Numbered from the stretch's first letter, positions 20,796 through 28,893 are shown. The stretch is 64,000 nt of DNA from Kribbella sp. ALI-6-A (GCF_001984195.1 NZ_MTQN01000004.1:143091-207090), one strand, 5' to 3'. The notes: a model not told the origin generated them from the letters alone. Made by a program: numbers and translations.

Positions 20796-22154
20796 ATGGC
20801 TGCCGAAAACCTTCAGCAGAAGATCAACGACGCCGGTGGCGCTGTCGCCATGCTGCGCAGTTCGCAGGCCGGCGCGTACCCGTTCCCGATCCCCCCGCAA
20901 TACACCACCTGGCAGGACGAGCAGAAGTCCTGGCACGAGACCGCCGTCGTCTTCGACCAGTCCCACCACATGACCGACGTCTCGTTCGAGGGACCGGATG
21001 TCCGCCGCCTGCTGTCCGACGTCGCCGTTAACAGCTTCAAGACCTTCGGCGCCTCGAAGGCCAAGCAGCTTGTGGTCTGCAACGCCGACGGGCAGTACGT
21101 CGGCGACGCGATCCTGTTTGGTCTGACCGAGGACAAGGTGAGCATCGTCGGCAGCCCGTCCGCCTCGAACTGGGTCGCCTATCAGGCTGAGGTCGGCGGC
21201 TACGACGTCGCCGTCACCCGGGATGAGCGAACACTGGCCAACGCAGGCGAGCGTCGGCTGTTCCGGTACCAGATCCAAGGACCCCGAGCGCTCGACATCG
21301 TCACCGCCGCGCATGGCGCGGAGCTGCCCCGGATCAAGTTCTTCAACATCGGCACCTTCGATCTTGCCGGGCAGCAGGTTCATGCTCTGAACCACACAAT
21401 GGTGGGCATTCCCGGCGAGGAGAAAACCGGACTCGAGATCTGGGGTCCCCGTGAGGGCGGACCTGCCGTACTAGAAGCGATTCTGCGCGCCGGTGAGCAA
21501 TACGGGCTGCGGCAGGGCGGTGCCATCGCCTACTCGACGACTGCGCTGGAGTCCGGCTGGCTGGGGCTTCCGGTGCCCGGAATCTATTCCGGCGAGGCGA
21601 CCAAGGCATACCGCGAATGGCTGCCCGCCGACGGGTACGAGGCGAACGCGTCGCTGGGCGGCAGCTTCGACTCCGCGGACATTGCAGACTACGTTCCGAC
21701 GCCGTTCGATCTCGGCTACGGCAACATCGTCAAGTTCGACCACGACTTCATCGGCGCGGACGCCCTGCGCCGGCTGAGCCAGGAACCGCAGCGGCGCAAG
21801 GTGTGGCTGCGCTGGAACGCCGACGACGTGACCCGCATCCTCGGCGACAGCCTGCACAAATCTGAGACCGAGCGTCCGAAGTACCTGCAAATCCCGTACG
21901 GCGTCTACGCCACCTTCCAGTACGACGCCGTTCTCAACGGTGCCGCGACGATCGGCATCTCGAACCGGACCGGCTACACCGTGAACGTCGGCGGCTGGTC
22001 GTCGCTGGCCATGGTCGACGAGGCCCACGCCGTCGACGGCACCGAGGTCACCGTGGTCTGGGGCGACCCGGCTGGTGCGCGGCTGCGTCCCACGGTCGAG
22101 ACACACGCCTGTGTTGAGGTGCGTGCGACCGTCAGAACCAGGCCGCTCGCGTGA
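20796..22154 (+). CDS. Tetrahydrofolate-dependent aryl O-demethylase, LigM/DesA type
   Basis: 452-aa GcvT-fold protein. From what I recall of LigM (vanillate/3-O-methylgallate O-demethylase), the similarity runs end to end: VVFDQSHHMTD near residue 52, TALESGW at 249, KAYREWLPADGYEA at 270, and NIVKFDHDFIG. Such enzymes transfer the aryl methyl group to THF, giving a phenol and 5-methyl-THF. Tyr246 aligns with the catalytic tyrosine of LigM (Tyr247). The arginine I recall as holding the substrate carboxylate (Arg122) aligns with Ser120, which suggests a different, perhaps non-benzoate, substrate. The ATG at 20796 is supported by GGAGGG 7 nt upstream. Coupled to folD by a GTGA overlap. Glycine-cleavage T protein is excluded by length and motifs. 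Confidence 0.85.
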   Translation: MAAENLQQKINDAGGAVAMLRSSQAGAYPFPIPPQYTTWQDEQKSWHETAVVFDQSHHMTDVSFEGPDVRRLLSDVAVNSFKTFGASKAKQLVVCNADGQYVGDAILFGLTEDKVSIVGSPSASNWVAYQAEVGGYDVAVTRDERTLANAGERRLFRYQIQGPRALDIVTAAHGAELPRIKFFNIGTFDLAGQQVHALNHTMVGIPGEEKTGLEIWGPREGGPAVLEAILRAGEQYGLRQGGAIAYSTTALESGWLGLPVPGIYSGEATKAYREWLPADGYEANASLGGSFDSADIADYVPTPFDLGYGNIVKFDHDFIGADALRRLSQEPQRRKVWLRWNADDVTRILGDSLHKSETERPKYLQIPYGVYATFQYDAVLNGAATIGISNRTGYTVNVGGWSSLAMVDEAHAVDGTEVTVVWGDPAGARLRPTVETHACVEVRATVRTRPLA

Positions 22155-23002
22155 CGGCTGAACTCCTGGACGGCGCCGCCGTCGCCCGCAAGATCCTGGC
22201 CGGTGTCACCGAGCGCGCGGCTGACTTCGCCGCCGCGCACGGCAGGGCTCCTTGCTTAGTCACCGTTCTGGTCGGCGACGACCCGGCGTCTCACACCTAC
22301 GTTCGGATGAAGCACCGCAGGTGTCAGCAGGCCGGCATCAGGTCCCGGGGCGTCGTTCTGGCGGCCGACACGTCGACGGAGGCACTGGTCGGCGTGGTCG
22401 AGGAGCTGTCGGCCGACGGCTCCATCGACGGCATCCTGCTCCAGCATCCGGTGCCGGCCCCGATCGACGAGTCGCAAGCGTTCGAGGCGATCGACCCGGC
22501 CAAGGACGTCGACGGCGTGACGAGGGCCAGCTTCGCGGCGATGAGCCTGGATCCGGCGCCCGCGTTCGTCTCGTGCACACCGGGAGGAATCCTCCGGCTG
22601 CTGGACGAGTACGCCGTACCGATCGAGGGCCGGCACGCCGTCGTGGTCGGCCGCAGTCCGATCCTGGGCAAGCCGGTGGGAATGCTGTTGCTGGCCCGGC
22701 ACGCGACCGTGACGTACTGCCACTCACGGACCCGGGACCTCGCCGACCAGGTGGCCCGCGCCGACATCGTCGTTGCGGCCGTGGGCAGTCCCCGGGTGAT
22801 CGCCGGGTCGTGGATCAAACCGGGAGCTGTCGTGCTGGACGCCGGCTACAACGACGGCAACGTCGGAGACGTGGACTTCGAGTCTGCGCTCGGCCGGGCG
22901 GCGATGCTCACCCCGGTCCCCGGCGGCGTCGGTCCGATGACGATCGCCGTCCTGCTCGACCAGACGGTGCGTTCTGCCCAGCTGCGGGCGGGCGCTTCGT
23001 GA
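22151..23002 (+). CDS. folD: Methylene-THF dehydrogenase/methenyl-THF cyclohydrolase
   Basis: 283-aa bifunctional enzyme of the folate C1 cycle, linking methylene-THF and 10-formyl-THF. YVRMKHRRCQQAGI holds the catalytic lysine. PAKDVDG, VVVGRSPILGKPVG and the C-terminal TPVPGGVGPMT are all present. The usual LVQLPLP segment is altered to LLQHPVP, so this is a diverged, possibly specialised copy. GTG start overlapping the demethylase stop. Placement directly behind the demethylase indicates a role in oxidising the methyl group captured on THF. Confidence 0.93.
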   Translation: MTAELLDGAAVARKILAGVTERAADFAAAHGRAPCLVTVLVGDDPASHTYVRMKHRRCQQAGIRSRGVVLAADTSTEALVGVVEELSADGSIDGILLQHPVPAPIDESQAFEAIDPAKDVDGVTRASFAAMSLDPAPAFVSCTPGGILRLLDEYAVPIEGRHAVVVGRSPILGKPVGMLLLARHATVTYCHSRTRDLADQVARADIVVAAVGSPRVIAGSWIKPGAVVLDAGYNDGNVGDVDFESALGRAAMLTPVPGGVGPMTIAVLLDQTVRSAQLRAGAS

Positions 23003-23059
23003 ACTGGCCATCCCCGGTTCGGCTGACGGCTCGGGCCCGGGACAACACATCCGTAGCTT
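23002..23059 (+). promoter_or_regulatory. Second copy of the promoter/operator block
   Basis: AACTGG-N6-CCGGTT at 23002-23019, CTCGG at 23030 and a TAGCTT hexamer at 23054. Offsets (0, 28, 52) match the block at 20664 exactly. It starts at the final base of folD and precedes the YciI-metF-purU-folP operon, so the two C1 operons probably share a regulator. Confidence 0.55.
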
Positions 23060-23133
23060 CGTGACTCAGGAGCTGTCCGCCGGAGTCGGCGTACGGCTCG
23101 TCCGGAACACCACCGAATTTCAAGGAGTCCTTG

Positions 23134-23490
23134 ATGGCTGACCAGACCCAGGAGGCGCTCGTGGTCTACGCCTGCTTCACCAACCGGTCGGACGCCTCGA
23201 TGGAGGAGATCCAGAAGATCGTGCCGGCGCACAAGGAGTGGGCAGCGCAGCGGGAGGCGGCCGGCGACATCTTCATCGCCGGACCGTTCCTGGCCGAAGA
23301 CCTGAGCTACGCCGGTGAGGGACTGATCGCCTTCCGGGCGGACAGTCTCGCGCAGGCCGAGAAACTGGCCGCGAGCGACCCGATGCACTCCTCGGGCGTC
23401 CGGACGTTCCACGTCCGGCCGTGGCGTCTCAACGAAGGCCTGATCCACTACTCGGTCCTGTTGTCGCAGCGCTCGACGACAATCAGCTGA
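23134..23490 (+). CDS. YciI-like protein
   Basis: 118 aa with the ferredoxin-like YCII fold pattern: LVVYACFTNR at the start, AGPFLAED in the middle and the conserved SDPMHSSGV near the C-terminus. Related proteins act as isomerases or dehalogenase-like enzymes in aromatic degradation, or have no known role. The ATG at 23134 is chosen because AAGGAG ends 6 nt before it. metF begins 8 bp downstream. A second family member lies at 26088-26489. Confidence 0.8.
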   Translation: MADQTQEALVVYACFTNRSDASMEEIQKIVPAHKEWAAQREAAGDIFIAGPFLAEDLSYAGEGLIAFRADSLAQAEKLAASDPMHSSGVRTFHVRPWRLNEGLIHYSVLLSQRSTTIS

Positions 23491-23498
23491 GCGCGATC

Positions 23499-24377
23499 AT
23501 GACCACTCAGCAGCCGTACCCGCGCAGCCGTCCCGCCGCGATGAGCCTGGCCGGGTTGGTCCGCACCGCCACCGTGGAGATCATTCCCCTCAAGGGCGCG
23601 GACGCACAGATCCAGGCCGCCCCCGCCGATGCGACCGTTACCGTGACCTGCTCGCCGAAGTTCGGCCTCGCCCGCACCCTGGAGTACTGCGCGATCGCTA
23701 CCCGGTCGAACCGACGGGTCGTTCCGCATCTGGCGGCCCGCATGGTCGAGAACCGCGCCGCCCTGCGCGAGTTCGTCGCCCGGATCACCGATCTGGGTGT
23801 CACCGACCTCTACGTGATCGGCGGCGACGGTGACCGGCCGGTCGGCATCTACTCCGAAGCAAGTCAGGTCCTCGAGGATCTCCGTGGGTTGGACCACGGG
23901 CTGACGCGGCTCGGGGTGGGGTGCTATCCCGAGGGTCACCCCACCGTCGACGACGACCGGCTGTGGGAGTCTCTTGCGCGCAAACAGAAGCTGGCGACGT
24001 ACATGGTGAGCCAGCTCTGCTTCGACGCGCGGGCGCTGGAGGACTGGCTGCTGCAGGCTCGCGGACGTGGCATCACCCTGCCGCTGCGGGTCGGTGTCGC
24101 CGGTCCGCTCAAGGTCGCCAAACTGGCCGAGCTGTCGCTGCGGATCGGAGTGGGCCAGTCGCTGCGCTACCTGAGCAAGCAACACGGGCTGGTGGGCAAC
24201 GTCCTGCTCGGGCGCACCTACGACCCGGAGCCGTTCGTCGATGCCGTCGGAAAGATCGGATCTGCCGACGGCAGCGGGATCGAGGGCCTGCACGTCTTCA
24301 GCTTCAACCAGGTGGCGCAGTACGCGGCCTGGCGCGCCGCCGCTGTTCCGCCTACGGCAGGAGGGCAGGTCTCATGA
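23499..24377 (+). CDS. metF: Methylenetetrahydrofolate reductase-family protein
   Basis: 292-aa TIM-barrel flavoenzyme of the MetF family. The N-terminal VEIIPLKG corresponds to the catalytic-Glu FEFFPP segment, followed by VTVTCSPKFG, DLYVIGGDGD and the C-terminal IEGLHVFSFNQ. In biosynthesis MetF reduces methylene-THF. Next to an O-demethylase it would run in the oxidative direction, converting 5-methyl-THF to methylene-THF. It is shorter and more diverged than housekeeping MetF. The stop overlaps the purU start by 4 bp. Confidence 0.87.
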   Translation: MTTQQPYPRSRPAAMSLAGLVRTATVEIIPLKGADAQIQAAPADATVTVTCSPKFGLARTLEYCAIATRSNRRVVPHLAARMVENRAALREFVARITDLGVTDLYVIGGDGDRPVGIYSEASQVLEDLRGLDHGLTRLGVGCYPEGHPTVDDDRLWESLARKQKLATYMVSQLCFDARALEDWLLQARGRGITLPLRVGVAGPLKVAKLAELSLRIGVGQSLRYLSKQHGLVGNVLLGRTYDPEPFVDAVGKIGSADGSGIEGLHVFSFNQVAQYAAWRAAAVPPTAGGQVS

Positions 24378-25228
24378 ACCAACTGGTACTGACCTTCAGC
24401 TGCCCCGACCGGCCCGGTATCGTACACGCCGTCAGCCGCTTCCTGGACGAACAGGGTTGCAACATCGCGGAATGCCACCAGTTCGGTGACCGCTCCTCGA
24501 ACCGCTTCCACATGCGGGTCGCGTTCCACGACGCCGCGGGCGGTGACCTCGACCCGGAGCGGTTCGAGGCGCGGTTCGCGAACCTGGCGCGGGAGCTCTA
24601 CATCTCCTGGCGGCTCGTGGACACCGCCCGGCCGCAACGCGTCGTGCTGATGGTCAGCAAGTACGGCCACTGCCTGAACGACTTGCTTTTCCGGGTGGGC
24701 GTCGGCCGGCTCAACGCCGAGGTGGCGGCGGTTGTGTCGAACCACCCCGACCTTGAACCGATGGTCGCGGCGGCCGGTGTCCCGTTCTTCCACGTTCCGG
24801 TGACCGCGGCGACCAAACCGGAGGCTGAAGCGGAGCTGCTGCGGCTGGTCGACGAACTGGAGGTCGACCTCGTCGTCCTGGCCCGGTACATGCAAATCCT
24901 GTCCGCCGACCTGTGCGCCAAGCTCGAGGGCAAGGCGATCAACATCCACCACTCGATGCTGCCCAGCTTCAAGGGTGCCCGTCCCTACCACCAGGCCTTC
25001 GACCGCGGCGTGAAGCTGGTCGGTGCGACCGCCCACTACGTCACGACGGACCTGGACGAAGGTCCGATCATCGAGCAGGAGGTCCAGCGGGTGGACCACT
25101 CGCTGGACGCCGCCGAGGTGGCCGCGCTGGGGCGTGACGCCGAGTGCCTGGCGCTGGCTCGCGCGGTCCAGTGGCACCTGGAGAACCGAGTGATTCTGGA
25201 CGGCATCCGTACGGTCGTGTTCCGATGA
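24374..25228 (+). CDS. purU: Formyltetrahydrofolate deformylase
   Basis: 284 aa. N-terminal ACT domain (TFSCPDRPGIVHAVSRFL, residues 6-23), then a formyl-hydrolase domain with YMQILSADLC, INIHHSMLPSFKGA (catalytic His) and the terminal Asp region GATAHYVTTDLDEGPII. It hydrolyses 10-formyl-THF to formate and THF. In this operon it closes the C1 cycle by returning THF to the demethylase. ATGA overlaps on both sides. Confidence 0.95.
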   Translation: MNQLVLTFSCPDRPGIVHAVSRFLDEQGCNIAECHQFGDRSSNRFHMRVAFHDAAGGDLDPERFEARFANLARELYISWRLVDTARPQRVVLMVSKYGHCLNDLLFRVGVGRLNAEVAAVVSNHPDLEPMVAAAGVPFFHVPVTAATKPEAEAELLRLVDELEVDLVVLARYMQILSADLCAKLEGKAINIHHSMLPSFKGARPYHQAFDRGVKLVGATAHYVTTDLDEGPIIEQEVQRVDHSLDAAEVAALGRDAECLALARAVQWHLENRVILDGIRTVVFR

Positions 25229-26106
25229 CCGTCACCGCTCGACCGACGCCGAACGGGATCACCGCCCGCCCGTTGGTGATCGGCATACTCAACGTGACCC
25301 CAGACTCCTTTTCGGACGGCGGGCTCTACCCCACGGCCGACGCTGCCACAGAGCGGGGATTGCAGCTGGCACGCGCTGGCGCCGACTGGGTGGATGTCGG
25401 CGGAGAGTCGACCCGCCCTGGCGCTCGGAGAGTCAGCGCCGCCGAGGAGCTGCGACGCGTTGTACCGGTGGTTGCCGCACTGGCCGGACAAGATGTCCGG
25501 GTCTCGGTGGACACCCTGCGAGCAGAAGTCGCCGAAGCTGCGGTCGCCGCTGGAGCGATCGTCGTCAACGATGTCAGCGGTGGACGGGCGGATCCGAGGA
25601 TGCTGCCCGCCGTCGCGGATCTCGGCGTCGTCTACGTCGTCAGCCACTGGCGGGCGCACTCCGTGGTGATGGACCGGCACGCGACCTACGAGGACGTCGT
25701 CGCCGACGTCGTGCGCGAGCTGAACCATCAGTTGCATGAGGCAATCAAAGCGGGCATCGACGCATCCCGGCTGCTGGCCGATCCCGGTCTCGGGTTCGCC
25801 AAGACCGGTTCCCAGAGCTGGCAGCTGCTCCGCCGGATCGACGCCGTCCAGGCGCTCGGATTCCCGGTCCTAGTAGGGGCGAGCCGCAAACGCCTGCTGC
25901 GGGAGATCCTCGATCACGCCGGTCAGCGGGATCTCGATCTGGCCGGCGCGGTGCTGTCCTCCCTGCTGGCCACCCGCGGAATCTCCGCGCTGCGGGTCCA
26001 CGACGTTGCGGCGACCGTGACGGCGCTGCAGGTGGTGCGCCGGTTCACCGGATGCGACGACAAGCGATCACCGATCAAGGAGGAATCGTGGCCGAACCAC
26101 ACATGA
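25225..26106 (+). CDS. folP: Dihydropteroate synthase
   Basis: 293-aa TIM-barrel enzyme that joins dihydropterin pyrophosphate and p-aminobenzoate on the way to folate. All family motifs are intact: ILNVTPDSFSDGG at residue 20, VDVGGESTRPGA, NDVSGG, DPGLGFAKT and GASRKR. No other folate-synthesis genes are nearby, so this is most likely a second, pathway-linked copy that supports THF supply. Start overlaps the purU stop; the 3' end overlaps the next gene by 19 bp. Confidence 0.93.
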   Translation: MTVTARPTPNGITARPLVIGILNVTPDSFSDGGLYPTADAATERGLQLARAGADWVDVGGESTRPGARRVSAAEELRRVVPVVAALAGQDVRVSVDTLRAEVAEAAVAAGAIVVNDVSGGRADPRMLPAVADLGVVYVVSHWRAHSVVMDRHATYEDVVADVVRELNHQLHEAIKAGIDASRLLADPGLGFAKTGSQSWQLLRRIDAVQALGFPVLVGASRKRLLREILDHAGQRDLDLAGAVLSSLLATRGISALRVHDVAATVTALQVVRRFTGCDDKRSPIKEESWPNHT

Positions 26107-26489
26107 AATGGTCCGAGCAGGCCGAGATCGCCCACACGCACGGCCTGCTGGGCAAGACGTTGTATGTCATCTCGTCCACCCCCCGCCGTGGGCTCCAGCC
26201 GATTCTCGACGTACTCGACGAGCACATCGCGTACCAGACCCAGCTCGAACGCGACGGCGTCATGTTCGCCGCCGGCCCAGTGGCCAACGACGACCGGACC
26301 GAGTGGCTGGGCGAAGGCCTGTTCATGTACCGGGCGTCGTCGGCCGAGCACGCGCGTGAGCTCGCGGAGGCCGATCCCATGCACAAGTGCGGCGCTCGCA
26401 CCTTCACGATCCGCGAGTGGATGCTCAACGAGGGGACCTTCACGATCCAGGTCTTCTACTCCACCGGTGACCGCCCCCGGATCCAGTGA
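26088..26489 (+). CDS. YciI-like protein, second copy
   Basis: 133 aa of the YCII family: AAGPVANDD, GLFMYRASSAEHA and ADPMHKCGARTF correspond position by position to the copy at 23134. The GTG at 26088 is chosen because AAGGAGG lies 4-5 nt upstream, although this makes it overlap folP by 19 bp. Two YciI-like proteins in one operon may form a heteromer or act on two intermediates. Function not known. Confidence 0.78.
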   Translation: MAEPHMKWSEQAEIAHTHGLLGKTLYVISSTPRRGLQPILDVLDEHIAYQTQLERDGVMFAAGPVANDDRTEWLGEGLFMYRASSAEHARELAEADPMHKCGARTFTIREWMLNEGTFTIQVFYSTGDRPRIQ

Positions 26490-26517
26490 ACATCCCGTTC
26501 GACACCCGGAGGACGTC

Positions 26518-27084
26518 ATGACGCACCATCTTCAGATCGTCATCGGCAGCACCCGGCCCGGCCGCGTCGGGCCGGCCGTCGCGCACTGGTTCGCCCGGAC
26601 CGCGCGCGAGCACGGCGGTTTCGACATCGAGCTCGTCGACCTCGCCGACCTGGACCTGCCGCTGCTCGACGAGCCGAACCATCCGCGGTTGCAGGAGTAC
26701 CGCAACGCCCACACGAAGATGTGGAGCGACACGGTGCAACGCGCCGACGCATTCGTCTTCGTCCATCCGGAGTACAACTTCGGCGTCAACGCGGCGCTCA
26801 AGAACGCCCTCGACTACCTGGTGCACGAATGGCGTGACAAGACCGTCGGGCTGGTCAGCTACGGCGGTGTGTCCGGCGGCCTGCGCGCGGCGCAGATGCT
26901 CAAGCAGAGCTTCTCGGCACTCGGCCTGTTCGCGGTCCCGGCAGCGGTCACCGTGCCGTTCGTGGCGGAACATCTGAACGTTCTCGGCGAGTTCGAGCCG
27001 ACGCCGATCATGCAGGACTCGGCCCAGCTGATGCTCGACGAACTGGTCCGACTGACCGGCGCACTGGCGCCCCTGCGCGCGTGA
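26518..27084 (+). CDS. NADPH-dependent FMN reductase
   Basis: 188-aa flavodoxin-like protein. The FMN phosphate loop IGSTRPGR is at residues 9-16 and HPEYNFGVNAALKNALDYL matches the family. It reduces FMN or quinones with NAD(P)H. In the pathway it could keep a (methoxy)quinone/hydroquinone intermediate reduced before ring cleavage, or supply reduced flavin. A paralogue lies at 63046-63606. GGAGGA precedes the ATG. Confidence 0.87.
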   Translation: MTHHLQIVIGSTRPGRVGPAVAHWFARTAREHGGFDIELVDLADLDLPLLDEPNHPRLQEYRNAHTKMWSDTVQRADAFVFVHPEYNFGVNAALKNALDYLVHEWRDKTVGLVSYGGVSGGLRAAQMLKQSFSALGLFAVPAAVTVPFVAEHLNVLGEFEPTPIMQDSAQLMLDELVRLTGALAPLRA

Positions 27085-27116
27085 CCCGACGACTGAGCGA
27101 CAAGGAGAGAACACCG

Positions 27117-27974
27117 ATGAAACTCGCGAACGTGAGTGGCCATGCAGTCCTTGTGACCGGCGACCGGGCTGGGATCAACGTGCACCAAGCGTCCGGTGGC
27201 GAGTTCGGGCCCGGCCCACACGAGGTCTATCAGCGGTGGGCAGAGTTCGAGCGCTGGGTCGCGGCGGCAGGCGACCTCGGAGGGGAGGTCGCCTTCGAGC
27301 CCGAGGACCTCGGCTGTCCGTCGCCCTCCCCGCGGCAAGTAGTTGCCGTCGGCCTCAACTATTCGGCGCACGCCGCCGAGGCCGGCTTCGCCGTACCGGA
27401 GCGGCTGCCACCCACCTTCACGAAGTTCCCCTCCAGCCTGGCCGGCCCTTACTGCGAGGTCGAGCTGCCGCCTGGCGGACGGACGGACTGGGAGGTCGAG
27501 CTGGTCGTCGTCGTCGGCCGGTCCGCGTCACGGGTGGGCGAGCACGAGGCCTGGGACCACGTGGCGGGACTGAGCGTCGGACAGGACCTGTCGGAACGGA
27601 TCTCCCAACTCGACGGTCCTGCACCTCAGTTCAGTCTGGGCAAGTCCTATCCCCGGTTCGGACCGGTCGGGCCATGGCTGGTGACTCCGGACGAGCTCGG
27701 CGACCGCGACAACCTGGAACTGTCCTGCGCCGTGAACGGCGAGACCGTCCAAGCGGCCTCGACGAAGGAAATGATTTTCCCGGTGCCCGCGCTGATCGCG
27801 CAGCTAAGCGACGTCATCACGCTGTTCCCCGGAGACCTGATCTTCACCGGGACCCCGGCCGGTGTCGGCCAGGGACGGCAACCGCAGAGGTTCCTGGCCG
27901 ACGGTGACGTCCTGGTCAGCCGGATCGAGGGCATCGGCGAGATCAGGCAGACCTTCACGGCGGGAGGCCGGTGA
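27117..27974 (+). CDS. Fumarylacetoacetate hydrolase-family protein
   Basis: 285 aa. The C-terminal two-thirds is an FAH domain: VAVGLNYSAHA, metal ligands in DWEVELVVVVGR, GQDLSERISQ, and GTPAGVG near the end. The family hydrolyses or decarboxylates acylpyruvates and related ring-cleavage products (HpaG, FAH). It lies directly before an extradiol dioxygenase gene, with the two one base apart, so hydrolysis of the ring-fission product is the natural inference. AAGGAGA is 9 nt before the ATG. Confidence 0.88.
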   Translation: MKLANVSGHAVLVTGDRAGINVHQASGGEFGPGPHEVYQRWAEFERWVAAAGDLGGEVAFEPEDLGCPSPSPRQVVAVGLNYSAHAAEAGFAVPERLPPTFTKFPSSLAGPYCEVELPPGGRTDWEVELVVVVGRSASRVGEHEAWDHVAGLSVGQDLSERISQLDGPAPQFSLGKSYPRFGPVGPWLVTPDELGDRDNLELSCAVNGETVQAASTKEMIFPVPALIAQLSDVITLFPGDLIFTGTPAGVGQGRQPQRFLADGDVLVSRIEGIGEIRQTFTAGGR

Positions 27975-27975
27975 A

Positions 27976-28893
27976 ATGAGTCTGCATCGACTGACGCACG
28001 TCAAGATCGGCGTACCGAACGTGGGCGAGACGGTCGACTACTACGAAGAGTTCGGGCTGAGCCGTCGCGCCGACGGTGTACTGGCGACCAGCGACGGCGG
28101 TGATCAGCTCAAGGTGACGCACGCGCCGACCAGACGGCTCGTCGAACTGGGCGTGGGTGCCGACGACGAGGACGACTTGGCTCGCATCGCGGTGTCCCTC
28201 GGCCAACTGGGGGTGCCCGCGTCCCGCACCGGGGGCGTTCTGCGGGCCAGGGAGCCGGCGGCCGGGTTCGGCGTCGCCCTGACGGTGACCGATCGCCTGT
28301 CGCAACACCCGCAACCGCCCACGCCGTACAACGGGCCGGGGCGGATCGAGAGATACGGCCGGGCGCCGGGTGTTGTGCGGGAGACCCCGATCCGTCCGCG
28401 CAAGCTCGGCCACGCGGTGATCGGAACACGGAACTTGGAGGCCACCAAGGCGTTTTTCGTCGATGGTCTCGGCTTCAAGGTGAGCGACTACATCGCAGAC
28501 CAGGGAGTGTTCTTGCGCTGCTCCGCGGACCACCACAACGTGCTGGCCATGCAGTCGAAGATCAATTACCTGCACCACACGAGCTGGCAGGTCGACGACA
28601 TCGACGATATCGGGCGGGGCGCGATGTCGATGCTCGAGGGCAACCCGGAGCGGCACGTCTGGGGCCTGGGCCGGCACCACGCGGGCTCCAACTTTTTCTG
28701 GTACCTGAAGGACCCGGCCGGCAACTTCTCGGAGTACTACGCGGACATGGACTGCATCCCCGAGGACGAGATCTGGGAACCGGAGGTGCTTCACGGCGCC
28801 CGGGGACTGTTCAATTGGGGCCCCCCACCGCCCCCATCCTTCCTGGAACCCGAGGACCTGGCCGCCCTGATGATCGGCGCGCATTCCCGCTGA
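27976..28893 (+). CDS. Type I extradiol dioxygenase (VOC family)
   Basis: 305 aa made of two vicinal-oxygen-chelate modules. The C-terminal module carries the iron ligands of type I extradiol dioxygenases: His in LGHAVIGTRN, His in YLHHTSWQVDD and Glu in GNFSEYYADMD. It would cleave a catechol- or hydroxyquinol-type ring beside a hydroxyl. It is the last gene of the island and would act on the demethylated, hydroxylated ring. ATG at 27976 just after the FAH stop; the longer upstream frame is not protein-like. Confidence 0.88.
   Translation: MSLHRLTHVKIGVPNVGETVDYYEEFGLSRRADGVLATSDGGDQLKVTHAPTRRLVELGVGADDEDDLARIAVSLGQLGVPASRTGGVLRAREPAAGFGVALTVTDRLSQHPQPPTPYNGPGRIERYGRAPGVVRETPIRPRKLGHAVIGTRNLEATKAFFVDGLGFKVSDYIADQGVFLRCSADHHNVLAMQSKINYLHHTSWQVDDIDDIGRGAMSMLEGNPERHVWGLGRHHAGSNFFWYLKDPAGNFSEYYADMDCIPEDEIWEPEVLHGARGLFNWGPPPPPSFLEPEDLAALMIGAHSR

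Noticed and set aside
20796..22154. Glycine-cleavage T protein or sarcosine/dimethylglycine enzyme
   Set aside because: Length (452 aa) and the segments DQSHHM, LESGW and KFDHDFIG match LigM/DesA. No gcvH/gcvP or sarcosine oxidase subunits are nearby.
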